Below are positions 40,396 through 48,981 of a DNA stretch of 64,000 bases, piece by piece. Position numbers and translations under genes: made by a program. The stretch is from contig NZ_BAAAHE010000047.1 of NCBI RefSeq assembly GCF_039525035.1, positions 1 to 64,000 on the forward strand, read 5' to 3'. A model generated the notes under the pieces. That model was given only the letters and a program-made list of their open reading frames with translations, did no database searches and was not told where the DNA came from. Source of the stretch: Sporichthya brevicatena. GTDB taxonomy: Bacteria > Actinomycetota > Actinomycetes > Sporichthyales > Sporichthyaceae. Numbering within the stretch: position 1 is the first letter of the stretch; every line of letters starts with the position of its first letter.

Positions 40396-41771
40396 AGCTC
40401 GTCCTCTGGAAGCGCGGGCATCCGCACGACGAAGCGCGCGCCGCCGGACGGGTTGGCGGTGCACCAGACCATCCCCTCGTGCGCGGTGACGGTCTGCGCG
40501 ACCAGCGCCAGCCCGAGACCGGTACCGGACGACGATCCGCGCGCCGCACGGTTGGTCGCGAACCGCTCGAAGATGCGCTCGCGCTCAGTGACCGGGACGC
40601 CCGGCCCCTCGTCGTCGACCAGCACGGCCACCTGGTCGTCCCGCCGCTCGACCCGCACCGCGCTCACCCCGCCGCCGTGGCGCTCGGCGTTGTTGACGAG
40701 GTTGAACAACGCACGCTCGAGCAACGCCTTGTCGCCGAGGACCAGACCAGGATCGACGGCCGACACGATGTGGGCGCCTGCCCCGGCGCGGTCGGCCACC
40801 TGCGCCGCCAGCTCCGTCATCGAGACCGCTTCCAACCGGTCGCGCTCGAGCCCGGCCTCGGCGCGCGCGAGCGTGAGCAGACTGTCGACCAGCTGCAGGA
40901 AGCGGTCGAGCTCGGCGTGCACGAGGTCCAGCGCCTCCCGCGAACGGTCAGGCAGTTCGTCGCGCCGACGCTGCATCACATCGACGGCGGCGACCAACGT
41001 CGTGAGCGGCGACCGCAGCTCGTGCGCGACGTCCGCCGCGAACCGGCTGTCCCGCTCGATGCGGCGCCGCAGGGTGTCCACCATCGCGTTGAACGAGCCG
41101 ACGATGGTCGCGAGATCCGGGTCGTCGGTCGGCGGCAACCGCGTGTCCAGCAGGCCGCCCGCCACCTCCGCCGCGGTCGCCGCCACCAGGTTCAGCGGCT
41201 GCACCACGCGCCGGCTGGCCCAGATCCCGAGCGCGATCCCACTGACGCCGGCGACGGCGGCACCGGTCGCCAGCACGGCCTGCAGCGTGCGGATCGTCTC
41301 GTGCAGCTCCCGCAGCGGGACGACGCGGTAGAAGGTGGCCCCCGGCCGGGTCAGCGGGATGCCGACCACGACGGTCGGGACCCCGTCCCGGGTGACGGTG
41401 GTCCGCGCCGCGCGGCCGGAGTTCACCCGCTCCGCCAGGGCGGGCGGGATGACCTCGCGCCCCACGCCGAGCGAGGAGGAGTACCACTCCCCGTCGCGCT
41501 CCACCACGACCGTGCCCGACTCCGGAGCGCCCGCGGCGGACAGGATCGCGGGGATGTTCGCGTCCGCGCTGTCGAGCTGGTCGGCGACGAACACCGCGTC
41601 GAGCGCGGCCTGCCGGACGACCGTGCGCTCCCGCTGGTCGTACAGGTAAGCGCGCGAGAAGAAGAACGTGGAGCCCGCCAGCGTCCCGGCGATGAGGAGC
41701 GCGCCAGCGCCGAACGTGAGGGCGATCCGGCCACGGAGTCCGCGGGGCCGCCGCACCAGGAGCTTCCTCAT
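40392..41771 (-). CDS. sensor histidine kinase
   Basis: This 459-residue membrane kinase has helices at about 18-38 and 180-200 that bracket an extracytoplasmic sensor region. A HAMP domain with RRVVQPLNLVAATAAEV follows, then a dimerisation/phosphoacceptor helix with His in FAADVAHELRSPLTTL. The ATPase boxes are N (NLVNNAERHGGG), D/G1 (VDDEGPGVP) and G2 (GTGLGLALV). Its ATG overlaps the regulator stop and its own stop overlaps the lipoprotein GTG. It should phosphorylate the response regulator just upstream in response to an envelope signal. Confidence 0.94.
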   Translation of the reverse strand: MRKLLVRRPRGLRGRIALTFGAGALLIAGTLAGSTFFFSRAYLYDQRERTVVRQAALDAVFVADQLDSADANIPAILSAAGAPESGTVVVERDGEWYSSSLGVGREVIPPALAERVNSGRAARTTVTRDGVPTVVVGIPLTRPGATFYRVVPLRELHETIRTLQAVLATGAAVAGVSGIALGIWASRRVVQPLNLVAATAAEVAGGLLDTRLPPTDDPDLATIVGSFNAMVDTLRRRIERDSRFAADVAHELRSPLTTLVAAVDVMQRRRDELPDRSREALDLVHAELDRFLQLVDSLLTLARAEAGLERDRLEAVSMTELAAQVADRAGAGAHIVSAVDPGLVLGDKALLERALFNLVNNAERHGGGVSAVRVERRDDQVAVLVDDEGPGVPVTERERIFERFATNRAARGSSSGTGLGLALVAQTVTAHEGMVWCTANPSGGARFVVRMPALPEDEL

Positions 41772-42475
41772 CGCCGGTCGAGTCGGTAACCCATCCCGCG
41801 GACCGTCACGACGAGCTCGGGGTTGGCCGGATCCCGTTCGACCTTGGTCCGCAGCCGACGCACGTGCGCGTCCACGAGCCGCTCGTCGCCGAAGAAGCCC
41901 TGATCCCACACGCGTTCGAGCAGCGTCGTGCGGCTGAGCACGATGCCCGGGTTCGCCGCCAGCTCGCTGAGCAGCTGGAACTCGGTCAGCGTCAGCGAGA
42001 CCTGCTGCCCGCCGAGCCGCACCATCCCCGCCGCGGTCGAGAGCACGAGGTCCCGGCCCGAGTCGAGGACGACGTCCGTCGGGTTCGCCTCCTCCGGCTG
42101 CATCACCGCGCTGGTCGCGCGCCGCCGCAGCGCGCGCAGTCGCGCGCTGATCTCCTTGATCTGGAACGGCTTCGTGACGTAGTCGTCCGCGCCGGCCTCC
42201 AGGCCCGCCACGATGTCGTGAGTGTCCGCGCGCGCACTGACGACGATGATCGGGACGTCGCTGAACTTGCGCACCTCGCGGATGCAGGTGAACCCGTCGA
42301 CCGCGCCCAGCATGAGGTCGACGATCATCACGTCCGGCGTGCGGGCGTGCATCTGGCTCAACGCCGTCTCGGCGCGATCCGCCTCGATGATCTCGTAACC
42401 CTCGTCCTCGAGACCGAGGCGCATCGCGGCACGGATACGGTCGTCGTCCTCCACGATGAGCAATCGCGTCGGCAT
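41768..42475 (-). CDS. OmpR-family response regulator
   Basis: This 235-residue protein has an N-terminal receiver domain (acid pocket EDDD at residues 9-12, phospho-Asp in MIVDLML near 52, Thr/Ser in VVSARA, Lys in VTKPF). A C-terminal winged helix ends VDAHVRRLRTKVERDPANPELVVTVRGMGYRL. The ATG at 42475 is used; an ATG three codons earlier is possible. It is the first gene of the regulator-kinase-GerMN lipoprotein operon. Its sequence is close in style to AfsQ1/CseB-type actinobacterial envelope-stress regulators, but I do not claim orthology. Confidence 0.93.
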   Translation of the reverse strand: MPTRLLIVEDDDRIRAAMRLGLEDEGYEIIEADRAETALSQMHARTPDVMIVDLMLGAVDGFTCIREVRKFSDVPIIVVSARADTHDIVAGLEAGADDYVTKPFQIKEISARLRALRRRATSAVMQPEEANPTDVVLDSGRDLVLSTAAGMVRLGGQQVSLTLTEFQLLSELAANPGIVLSRTTLLERVWDQGFFGDERLVDAHVRRLRTKVERDPANPELVVTVRGMGYRLDRR

Positions 42476-42598
42476 GGGGCCCATCGTGGCAGAGGCACCC
42501 AGAGCGGCCTCCTTCAGCACGCCCCGACAACCCGATCGTCACACGATCACAAAGTTCGCAGTCGGAAGGTCGCAACAGGACCCCGGCACGCTGAAGAG

Positions 42599-43000
42599 GT
42601 GAGCCGCCGAGGGGACGTGATCCACGCAGACGCCGCGACCGACTGGACCGGTGACGACGACGTCGCCGTCGTTCTGCTGCACCCCGACGTCGAGCCCGAC
42701 GGCATGCCCGACCTGCGGTTCGAGCTGCACGAGCTGGTCCTCGCCGGCGTCCGCACCATCGTGGTCGACGCCTCCTGCCTGGACGAGCTCCCCTCCCCCG
42801 TCATCGGCGCCCTGCTGACCGCGCACCGCGCCTGCCGCGCGCGGGGCGGCGCCGTCGCGATCCGCTTCCCCAGCCGTCGCGCGCTCGACCAGCTGCACCG
42901 CACCGGCCTCTGGCGCGTGTTCGACGTCGACGCCGTGTCCCCACGTCTGACCTACCCCTCCGCCCGACGGCGATCGAGCCGTGGGACGGCGCCCGCATGA
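42599..43000 (+). CDS. STAS-domain protein (anti-sigma factor antagonist-like)
   Basis: This 133-residue protein consists of one STAS-like domain: DVAVVLLHPDVEPDG as the first strand, VLAGVRTIVVDASCLDELPSPVIGALLTAHRACRARGGAVAIRF with the Asp-Ser/Pro loop, then LHRTGLWRVFDV. In classical anti-anti-sigma factors the phosphorylated residue is the Ser after Asp; here the loop is DASCLDELPSPVIG. A GTG at 42617 is an alternative start. The ATG of the next gene overlaps its stop. No anti-sigma kinase gene is adjacent, so the partner is unknown. Confidence 0.75.
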   Translation: MSRRGDVIHADAATDWTGDDDVAVVLLHPDVEPDGMPDLRFELHELVLAGVRTIVVDASCLDELPSPVIGALLTAHRACRARGGAVAIRFPSRRALDQLHRTGLWRVFDVDAVSPRLTYPSARRRSSRGTAPA

Positions 43001-43200
43001 CGCGTTCGCCGACATCCGTCCTGGAGGTCCGGGACGAACTGCAACGCGAATACGCCGATCGCCTGCCCGCCGAGACCGTGAACGAGGTCGTCCTGCGGCT
43101 GAGCGCGAACGGCGCCGTGTCCCTGCCCGTGCTCGCGGCCATGGCGCGTCGGGATCTCGACGCGCACACACCGCGACGGGAGGACGCCGCCGAGCGGTAG
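42997..43200 (+). CDS. small three-helix-bundle dimerisation-type protein
   Basis: This 67-residue helical protein (VLEVRDELQREYADRLPAETVNEVVLRLSAN) resembles the small actinobacterial proteins annotated with a three-helix bundle dimerisation domain. It overlaps the STAS gene by ATGA, so the two are translationally coupled. No catalytic motif or membrane segment is present. It could serve as a partner of the STAS protein. Confidence 0.72.
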   Translation: MTRSPTSVLEVRDELQREYADRLPAETVNEVVLRLSANGAVSLPVLAAMARRDLDAHTPRREDAAER

Positions 43201-43228
43201 ACGGCCGCGGAGTGGGTACGTCTTCGAC

Positions 43229-44794
43229 GTGCCTGGAAAGAAGTTGCTCGGAGCCGCCCTGCCCGTCGCCGCCCTGGCCGCGCGCGACCTGACGCAGCGT
43301 CGGCACGCCCTCCTGCGGAACTACCCGGTGCTCGGCCACGCCCGCTACCTGCTGGAGGCGCTCGGACCCGAGCTGCGGCAGTACATCGTCGCGGGCAACT
43401 CCGAGGAGCGCCCGTTCACGCGGGACCAACGTCGCTGGGTCTACGCCTCGGCCAAGCTGGAGAACAACTACTTCGGCTTCGGGACCGACAACGACATCGA
43501 GTACACCGAGGGCTACCCGGTGCTCAAGCACGCGACGCTCGGCCGCCTCACCCCGCCCTCCGAGCCGACCGCGGCCCACGAGGCGTGGGTCCCCTGCGGC
43601 AAGGTGCTCGGCGCCGCCCGCGGCCGCGCCGGCGCCTTCCGTCCCGACTCGGTCTTCAACATCTCCGCGATGAGCTTCGGCTCGCTGTCCGGTCCCGCGG
43701 TCGAGGCGCTCAACCGTGGGGCCGCGTTGGCCGACTGCCTGCAGAACACCGGCGAGGGCGGCCTGTCCGACCACCACCGCCACGGGGGCGAACTGATCTT
43801 CCAGATCGGCACCGGCTACTTCGGGTGTCGCGACGAGCGCGGCCGGTTCGACCTGGCCCGGCTCAAGGACGTCGTCGCCTCGGCCCCGGTGCGCGCGATC
43901 GAGATCAAGCTCAGCCAGGGCGCGAAGCCGGGCCTCGGCGGCCTGCTCCCGGCCGCCAAGGTGAGCGAGGAGATCGCCCGGGTGCGCGGGATCCCGGTCG
44001 GGCAGGACTGCGTGAGCCCGTCACGGCACGCGGAGTTCTCCGACGCGGACTCCCTGCTCGACTGGGTCGAGATGGTCGCCACCGAGACCGGACTGCCCGT
44101 CGGCATCAAGTCCGCGGTCGGCCAGGACCACTTCTGGAACGAACTCGCCGAGCTCATGGTCCCCGGCACCCGCGGGGTCGACTTCATCACGATCGACGGC
44201 GGGGAAGGCGGCACCGGCGCCGCGCCGCTCGCGTTCTCCGACCACGTCTCGTTGCCGTTCCGACTCGGGTTCACCCGCGCGTACTCCGCCTTCGCCCGTC
44301 GCGACCTGACGGACCGGATCGTCTTCGTCGGCGCCGGCAAGCTCGGCCTGCCCGACGCCGCGGTCACGGCCTTCGCGCTCGGCGCCGACCTCGTCAACGT
44401 CGGACGCGAGGCGATGCTGGCCGTCGGGTGCATCCAGGCACAGAAGTGCCACACCGACCGCTGCCCCACCGGGGTCGCCACCCAGAACCGGTGGCTGACG
44501 CGCGGACTCGATCCGACGCTCAAGTCGGTCCGCCTCGCGAACTACGTGAAGACGCTGCGACGTGACGTACTCAAGCTTGCCGAGGCCTGCGGGGTGCACC
44601 ACCCCGCGCTGATCGACGCGGACATGATCGAACTGCTCGATCGCGGCCAATCGACCGGCACGCTGCGCGAGGTCGCCTGCTACGAACCCCACTGGGGCCG
44701 GCTGAGCGCGGCCGACCGCGACGAGCTGGAACGGATCATGACCGTCACCGCGCCGGTCGGCGACGCCGCGCCCGCGTCGAAGCACGCGAGCTGA
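43229..44794 (+). CDS. FMN-binding glutamate-synthase-related protein
   Basis: This 521-residue protein corresponds to the FMN/synthase barrel of GltB, without the glutaminase and GXGXG parts. An N-terminal hydrophobic patch may anchor it. The core shows NISAMSFGSLSGPAVEALNRGA, GEGGLSDHHRHGGELIFQIGTGYFGCR, KLSQGAKPGLGG and VDFITIDGGEGGTGAAP. A Cys cluster CIQAQKCHTDRCPTGVATQ would hold the 3Fe-4S centre. Stand-alone members of this family include archaeal-type synthases and methylamine-glutamate-related enzymes; the reaction here is unknown. The start is GTG 43229. Confidence 0.9.
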   Translation: MPGKKLLGAALPVAALAARDLTQRRHALLRNYPVLGHARYLLEALGPELRQYIVAGNSEERPFTRDQRRWVYASAKLENNYFGFGTDNDIEYTEGYPVLKHATLGRLTPPSEPTAAHEAWVPCGKVLGAARGRAGAFRPDSVFNISAMSFGSLSGPAVEALNRGAALADCLQNTGEGGLSDHHRHGGELIFQIGTGYFGCRDERGRFDLARLKDVVASAPVRAIEIKLSQGAKPGLGGLLPAAKVSEEIARVRGIPVGQDCVSPSRHAEFSDADSLLDWVEMVATETGLPVGIKSAVGQDHFWNELAELMVPGTRGVDFITIDGGEGGTGAAPLAFSDHVSLPFRLGFTRAYSAFARRDLTDRIVFVGAGKLGLPDAAVTAFALGADLVNVGREAMLAVGCIQAQKCHTDRCPTGVATQNRWLTRGLDPTLKSVRLANYVKTLRRDVLKLAEACGVHHPALIDADMIELLDRGQSTGTLREVACYEPHWGRLSAADRDELERIMTVTAPVGDAAPASKHAS

Positions 44795-44804
44795 CGTCTG
44801 CAGA

Positions 44805-44858
44805 GATCAGAACGGAGCGGCCACGCACCTGGAGGAATGCGCGACCGCTCCGTTGATC
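44805..44858. terminator. bidirectional hairpin terminator
   Basis: AACGGAGCGG (44811-44820) pairs with CCGCTCCGTT (44845-44854), and flanking GATC on each side extends the stem. It lies between convergent genes (GltB-like and the exported DUF5666-like gene). No T tract is present, as is usual in such GC-rich genomes. Confidence 0.6.
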
Positions 44859-44868
44859 TGAGGGTGTG

Positions 44869-45381
44869 TCAGCTCTTGTTCGACTTCGCGGGCTTGGCGG
44901 GCTTGGCCGGCTTCGCGGCCGCAGAGACGCGGGTCGCGGTGTAGGTGACGTCACCGGTCGCGTCGCGGCTCGTGGTGCCCTTGACGTTGACCTGGTCGCC
45001 GGCCTCGAGCTCGACGAGCGTCGTCGCGCTCTTGTTCAGGTTGATCTTCGTGGTCGGGGTGACGACGACGGTCAGCGTGCAGCCGCGCAGCGCCTTCACC
45101 TGGCCGCCGCGGACGACGAACGTCAGCGTCGCCGCCTCGGCGTCGACGGCGGTCACCTTGCCGTTGTGGACGAAGGTGGGCTTGCTGTGGCCCTGCTTCT
45201 TGCCCTTGGCCTTCGCGTCCTTCGCCTTGGCGTTGGCGCGGTTGACCTTGTGGTCCTTGACCTGCGCGGCCTCGCCGCAGGCCTTGACCTTCGGGGCGGC
45301 GGCGACCGAGGAGGCGCCGGCGACGGGGGCGAGCAGGCCCAGGGTGAGAACAGCGGCGGCAGCCAGACGGGTGCGGTACAT
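44869..45381 (-). CDS. secreted DUF5666-like protein
   Basis: The protein has 170 residues. A Sec signal peptide covers residues 1-29. A Lys/Ala-rich segment (DHKVNRANAKAKDAKAKGKKQG) follows, then one OB-like beta domain (KVTAVDAEAATLTFVVRGGQV...VVVTPTTKINLNKSATTLVELEAGDQVNVKGT) matching the DUF5666 pattern, and a KPAKPAKPAK tail. The ATG at 45381 has an AGGAG site. It is divergent from the ECF sigma gene and may be one of its targets, since such exported proteins often sit beside ECF factors. The function is unknown. Confidence 0.82.
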   Translation of the reverse strand: MYRTRLAAAAVLTLGLLAPVAGASSVAAAPKVKACGEAAQVKDHKVNRANAKAKDAKAKGKKQGHSKPTFVHNGKVTAVDAEAATLTFVVRGGQVKALRGCTLTVVVTPTTKINLNKSATTLVELEAGDQVNVKGTTSRDATGDVTYTATRVSAAAKPAKPAKPAKSNKS

Positions 45382-45550
45382 CGGGAGCTCCTGACGGGAA
45401 GGGTGGGTGCGCTCCCCGGGCGGTGGGGATTGCGACGTCACCCGATACAGCGCACCGGTCCGCGGTTGTGTCACACCCTGCGCGGGATCAGTTCGCGACA
45501 GTGACCGCCGGGGTCGGCAATGCCCCGCCGAGTCCGTAATGTGAGCGACA

Positions 45551-45576
45551 GGAACGGAACCGTCGGCGTCCGTCGG
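45551..45576 (+). promoter_or_regulatory. possible ECF-type promoter of the sigma-factor gene
   Basis: GGAAC at 45551-45555 and CGTC at 45571-45574 are separated by 15 bases, the layout of many ECF promoters. They lie about 50 nt upstream of the sigma start used here. This suits autoregulation but could arise by chance in GC-rich DNA. Confidence 0.3.
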
Positions 45577-45622
45577 ACGTCGGAGCGTGGACCTGGCCGC
45601 CGAGCGTTGGGACCTTCGGGAC

Positions 45623-46222
45623 GTGACGAACGACGATCTCGCCGTCGTTCTCGCCCGCGCCCAGCGCGGTGACGAGGAGGGCTTCCGCGAGGTCTACCGC
45701 ACGGTCCACCCGGGCCTGCTGCGATACCTGCGCGTGCTCGTCGGCGACGAGGCGGAGGACGTCGCGTCCGAGGCCTGGCTCCAGATCGCCCGCGACCTGG
45801 CGACGTTCAGCGGCACCGCCGACGGCTTTCGCGGCTGGTGCGCCACCATCGCCCGCAACCGGGCGATGGACCTGGTCCGCCGGAAGAAGGCGCGCCCGGT
45901 CGCGGCGGACGAACCGGTCGAGATCCTCGAGCAGATGTCCTCCCCCGACGACACCGCCGACGCCGCCATCGCGCTCGTCGACGGCGACGCCGCGCTCGCG
46001 CTGATCGCGACGCTCCCCCGCGACCAGGCCGAGGCCGTGATGCTCCGCGTCATCGTCGGGCTCGACGCGGAGGCCGCTGCCGAGGTCCTCGGCAAGAAGG
46101 CCGGCGCGGTCCGCACCGCGGCGCACCGCGGGCTGAAGAACCTGGCCAAACGGCTCACGAAGCCGGACAGTGACCCTGACGGTGTGACATCCGCGCAGTC
46201 GAGTGCGCTGAAGGACATGTGA
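45623..46222 (+). CDS. ECF-family RNA polymerase sigma factor
   Basis: This protein of about 199 residues has region 2 (LLRYLRVLVGDEAEDVASEAWLQIARDLATFSG, then FRGWCATIARNRAMDLVRR) and region 4 (LIATLPRDQAEAVMLRVIVGLDAEAAAEVLGKKAGAVRTAAHRGLKNLAKRL). It is a compact ECF factor with no C-terminal extension. The GTG at 45623 gives a typical N-terminus; GTG 45587 is an alternative. The next gene begins at the stop codon and encodes a membrane protein that is likely to act as its regulator. Confidence 0.93.
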   Translation: MTNDDLAVVLARAQRGDEEGFREVYRTVHPGLLRYLRVLVGDEAEDVASEAWLQIARDLATFSGTADGFRGWCATIARNRAMDLVRRKKARPVAADEPVEILEQMSSPDDTADAAIALVDGDAALALIATLPRDQAEAVMLRVIVGLDAEAAAEVLGKKAGAVRTAAHRGLKNLAKRLTKPDSDPDGVTSAQSSALKDM

Positions 46223-47118
46223 TGACGAGCCAGGACCGCACGAGCGGCGAGCGCGAGGAGATCCTCGCCCTCGCGCCGGACGCGACCGTCGCCGAGGCGG
46301 ACGCGCTGCTGGCTCTGCTCGCCACGGCCGCCGGCCCGGCCACCGCCGGAAAACTGCCCGGGGAGGACGTCGCGGTCGCTGCCTTCCTGGCCGCGCAGCC
46401 GGGCCCGGCCGCCGCCGGCGCGACCGCGCGGCGCGCCAAGGTCCTCGCGGCGCTCACCGGCCTCTTCACCCTCAAGACCGCCGCCGTCGCCCTAGCCGTC
46501 ACCTCGGTGGGCGGCGCCGCGATCGCCGCGTCCACCGGCGTGCTCCCGACCCCGCTGACCGACAGGAAGACGACCGTCAAGCAGCCGGACCCGCCCCGCG
46601 CGGACGCCGAGGCCGTCCGCGACGCCGCGAAGACCGCTGCCGCGGCGGACCGCGCCGACGCCGACGCCGGCCGCACCGCCGAGGCGTCCTACTCCGGTCT
46701 GTGCCAGGCGTTCACCGCCGGCGCGTGGACCAACGAGCGCGCCGCCGGCAATCCCGCGTTCTCCCGCCTCGTCGAGACCTCCCCGGCCGGGGACGTCACC
46801 GCTTTCTGCACCGCCCTCGACGCGGAGACCACGAGCCCGAACGGGAAGACCCCGCCCGGCCGGGCGAAGTCCGACGCCGCGAAGGATCGTCAGGGTCCGT
46901 CAGAAAAGGGCACCGAGGCTCGCGAGCGCAGGACCGACAACGGGAAGGCTCCCGCGGAGAAGGCGGGCGGTCAGCCCGCCGACCGCGGGCCTGGTCAGGT
47001 GGCGGAGAAGAAGTCGGGCAACGCCGCGGGCAAGGACCGCGCGCCGAAGAAGAAGCCGATCGCCGGGGAACGCGGCCACCGCCCCGCCGGCGTGGGCTCC
47101 GTCACGTCCGGCCCGTGA
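46222..47118 (+). CDS. membrane protein, putative anti-sigma partner of the ECF factor
   Basis: The protein has 298 residues. A cytosolic N-terminal part contains acidic/Ala-rich helices (residues 1-65). One membrane helix follows near residues 80-105 (FTLKTAAVALAVTSVGGAAIAA). The long extracytoplasmic tail is strongly charged, rich in Lys, Pro, Asp and Arg, with two Cys (GLCQAFTAG, TAFCTALD). The ATG overlaps the sigma stop (TGATG) and follows AAGGA. Position and topology fit an anti-sigma factor or signal protein, but no zinc-binding HxxxCxxC motif is present, so this is inference from context. Confidence 0.72.
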   Translation: MTSQDRTSGEREEILALAPDATVAEADALLALLATAAGPATAGKLPGEDVAVAAFLAAQPGPAAAGATARRAKVLAALTGLFTLKTAAVALAVTSVGGAAIAASTGVLPTPLTDRKTTVKQPDPPRADAEAVRDAAKTAAAADRADADAGRTAEASYSGLCQAFTAGAWTNERAAGNPAFSRLVETSPAGDVTAFCTALDAETTSPNGKTPPGRAKSDAAKDRQGPSEKGTEARERRTDNGKAPAEKAGGQPADRGPGQVAEKKSGNAAGKDRAPKKKPIAGERGHRPAGVGSVTSGP

Positions 47119-47144
47119 TCATTCCCGGAACGGCCTCTCATCTG

Positions 47145-47345
47145 GTTGGCTGAGCACCGTCACTTCCGCGACGGGAACCAGGAAGCCGGTGCGAATCCGG
47201 CACGGTCCCGCCACTGTGACCGGGGAGCGAACCCCACGCACGGCCACGGTCCCACCTGGGACGGGAAGGCCGGGGTGAGCGTCGATCCGGGAGTCAGGAG
47301 ACTGACCCGTCGCGGATCCGAATCCGAGGGGCGAGGACACCCCAG
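47145..47345 (+). ncRNA. cobalamin riboswitch
   Basis: The sequence has the conserved core of a B12 riboswitch. AAGCCGGTGCGAATCCGGC lies at about 47183-47201, the GCCACTG box at 47210-47216, and the B12 box AGTCAGGAGACTG at 47292-47304, each in the usual order and spacing. It lies directly upstream of the binding-protein gene at 47361. Binding of adenosylcobalamin should switch off the importer operon when cobalamin is plentiful. Confidence 0.93.
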
Positions 47346-47360
47346 GATGGAGATCCCGGC

Positions 47361-48968
47361 ATGGTTGCCGTCCGCCGATTTCGGCAGCGCCCGTTTCCCC
47401 GCGCCCGCGCCCTCGTGGTCGCCGCCGCCCTCGCGTTCAGCCTTGCCGCCTGCGCGGCCGAGGCCGATGACGGGCTTGTCGCCCGCGACACCGGCCCCAC
47501 CGCGGCCGCCGGCCCGGGACCGCTGACCATCGCGACCAGTTTCCGGATCGACAACCTCGACCCACTGGAGAACGCGTTCTGGGGTCCGGAGTTCGGCTAC
47601 GTCGAACTGTTGATGCGTCCGGAGCCGAACGGTGTCCCGTCGCCCTGGGTGCTGCAGAGCCTGACCAACGTCGACGAGACGACGTGGAAGCTGACGCTGC
47701 GTGAGGGCGTGAAGTTCGAGAACGGAAAGACCCTCGACGCCGAGTCGCTCGCCGAGCTGATCGAGTTCTGCGACGAGGAGAACGCCGGCTTCGCCGCCGC
47801 GGTGAACCTGGACGACGCCGAGGTCACCGGGCCGCTCGAGGTGACGCTGACGACGACCCAACCGGTGCCCGGGATGGCGAACATCCTCGCCGACGAGGCG
47901 AACGTGCCGGTGTTCGACGTGGACGCCTACGCGCAGCACCAGGAGGCCGGCAAACCGGTCGAAGACCTGTTGGACGCCGGCCTCTACACCGGTCCGTACG
48001 CCATGAAGTCGCTGACCTCGGAACGCGCCGAGCTCGAGCCGATGCCCGGGTACTGGGACGGGACGCCGGGCCTGTCGCACCTCACGATCAAGTTCGTCCC
48101 CGAGGCGACGGCGCGGGTGCAGGCGGTGCAGGCCGGGGAGGCCGACATCGCGCTCTACATGCCGACGACGATGCAGCGGAATCTGCAGGGCCGCAGCGAT
48201 GCCTTCTTCGTCGCCGGGCCGCCGAACGGCACGACCTTCGCGCTGCAGATCAACAACGCACGCGCCCCGTACGACGACCCGACCGTACGGCAGGCCCTCC
48301 TGGCGGCGATCGACTACCGCGCGCTCGCCGAGGACGTCCTGAACGGCCTCGCCGAGGTCGCGACGAGCAGCATGACCGCCGACGCGGACTACGTCCTCGA
48401 CCTGCAGGCCACCGACCTGGACAAGGCGAAGCGTCTGCTCGACGAGGCCGGCTGGACCGCCGCGGGCTCCGGCCCCCGCACCAAGGACGGCCAGAAACTG
48501 ACACTCGAGATTCTGACGTACCCTCAGCAACCCGACAGCAACACGATCGGAGTCGCCCTGCAGGCGCAGCTCAAGGACCTCGGGTTCGAGGTCAAGGTCT
48601 CGCAGGTCCCGGACATCACCGAAGCCCGGAAGGGCTCGGACTGGGACGTCGCCATCGTCGGCGACTCGATCCTCTCGTTCACCCTCAGCCCGGTGGACGG
48701 ACTCCGCCAGTCGCTGCACAGCGACTCCCCCGAGAACTATTCGAAGGTCGACAGTCCCGCGCTCGACGCGGTGATCTCCGAACTCGGCCGCGAGTTCGAC
48801 GCCACGAAACGAACCGAGCTGCTCCGCCGGGCGCAGCAGATCATCGCCGACGAGGGCCTCTGGGCGGCGACCGTCCGCCGCAAGGGCATGGTCGTCACGA
48901 ACGCGAAGTGGCGGAACTACCCGCTGCCCGTCGCGAACCTCTGGGTGACGGCCCGGACCGCGCCGTAG
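47361..48968 (+). CDS. Dpp/Nik-type ABC transporter substrate-binding lipoprotein under B12 control
   Basis: This 535-residue protein has lipobox SLAAC. The peptide/nickel-type SBP_bac_5 fold runs through the rest (LTIATSFRIDNLDPLENAFWGPEF, WKLTLREGVKFENGKTLDAESLAELIEF, LYTGPYAMKSL). The ATG at 47361 has a GGAG site. It is the first gene after a cobalamin riboswitch and is followed by two permeases and a fused ATPase. In other bacteria, riboswitch-controlled Dpp/Nik-like importers have been predicted to carry cobalt; a corrinoid or precursor is the alternative. The ligand is inferred, not shown. Confidence 0.92.
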   Translation: MVAVRRFRQRPFPRARALVVAAALAFSLAACAAEADDGLVARDTGPTAAAGPGPLTIATSFRIDNLDPLENAFWGPEFGYVELLMRPEPNGVPSPWVLQSLTNVDETTWKLTLREGVKFENGKTLDAESLAELIEFCDEENAGFAAAVNLDDAEVTGPLEVTLTTTQPVPGMANILADEANVPVFDVDAYAQHQEAGKPVEDLLDAGLYTGPYAMKSLTSERAELEPMPGYWDGTPGLSHLTIKFVPEATARVQAVQAGEADIALYMPTTMQRNLQGRSDAFFVAGPPNGTTFALQINNARAPYDDPTVRQALLAAIDYRALAEDVLNGLAEVATSSMTADADYVLDLQATDLDKAKRLLDEAGWTAAGSGPRTKDGQKLTLEILTYPQQPDSNTIGVALQAQLKDLGFEVKVSQVPDITEARKGSDWDVAIVGDSILSFTLSPVDGLRQSLHSDSPENYSKVDSPALDAVISELGREFDATKRTELLRRAQQIIADEGLWAATVRRKGMVVTNAKWRNYPLPVANLWVTARTAP

Positions 48969-48981
48969 CCGGGGGGCCGCC

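Noticed and set aside
40392-42575. A 727-residue open frame joining response regulator and kinase regions
   Set aside because: The N-terminal part is an out-of-frame reading of the response regulator; the two real genes overlap by ATGA and each has complete domains.
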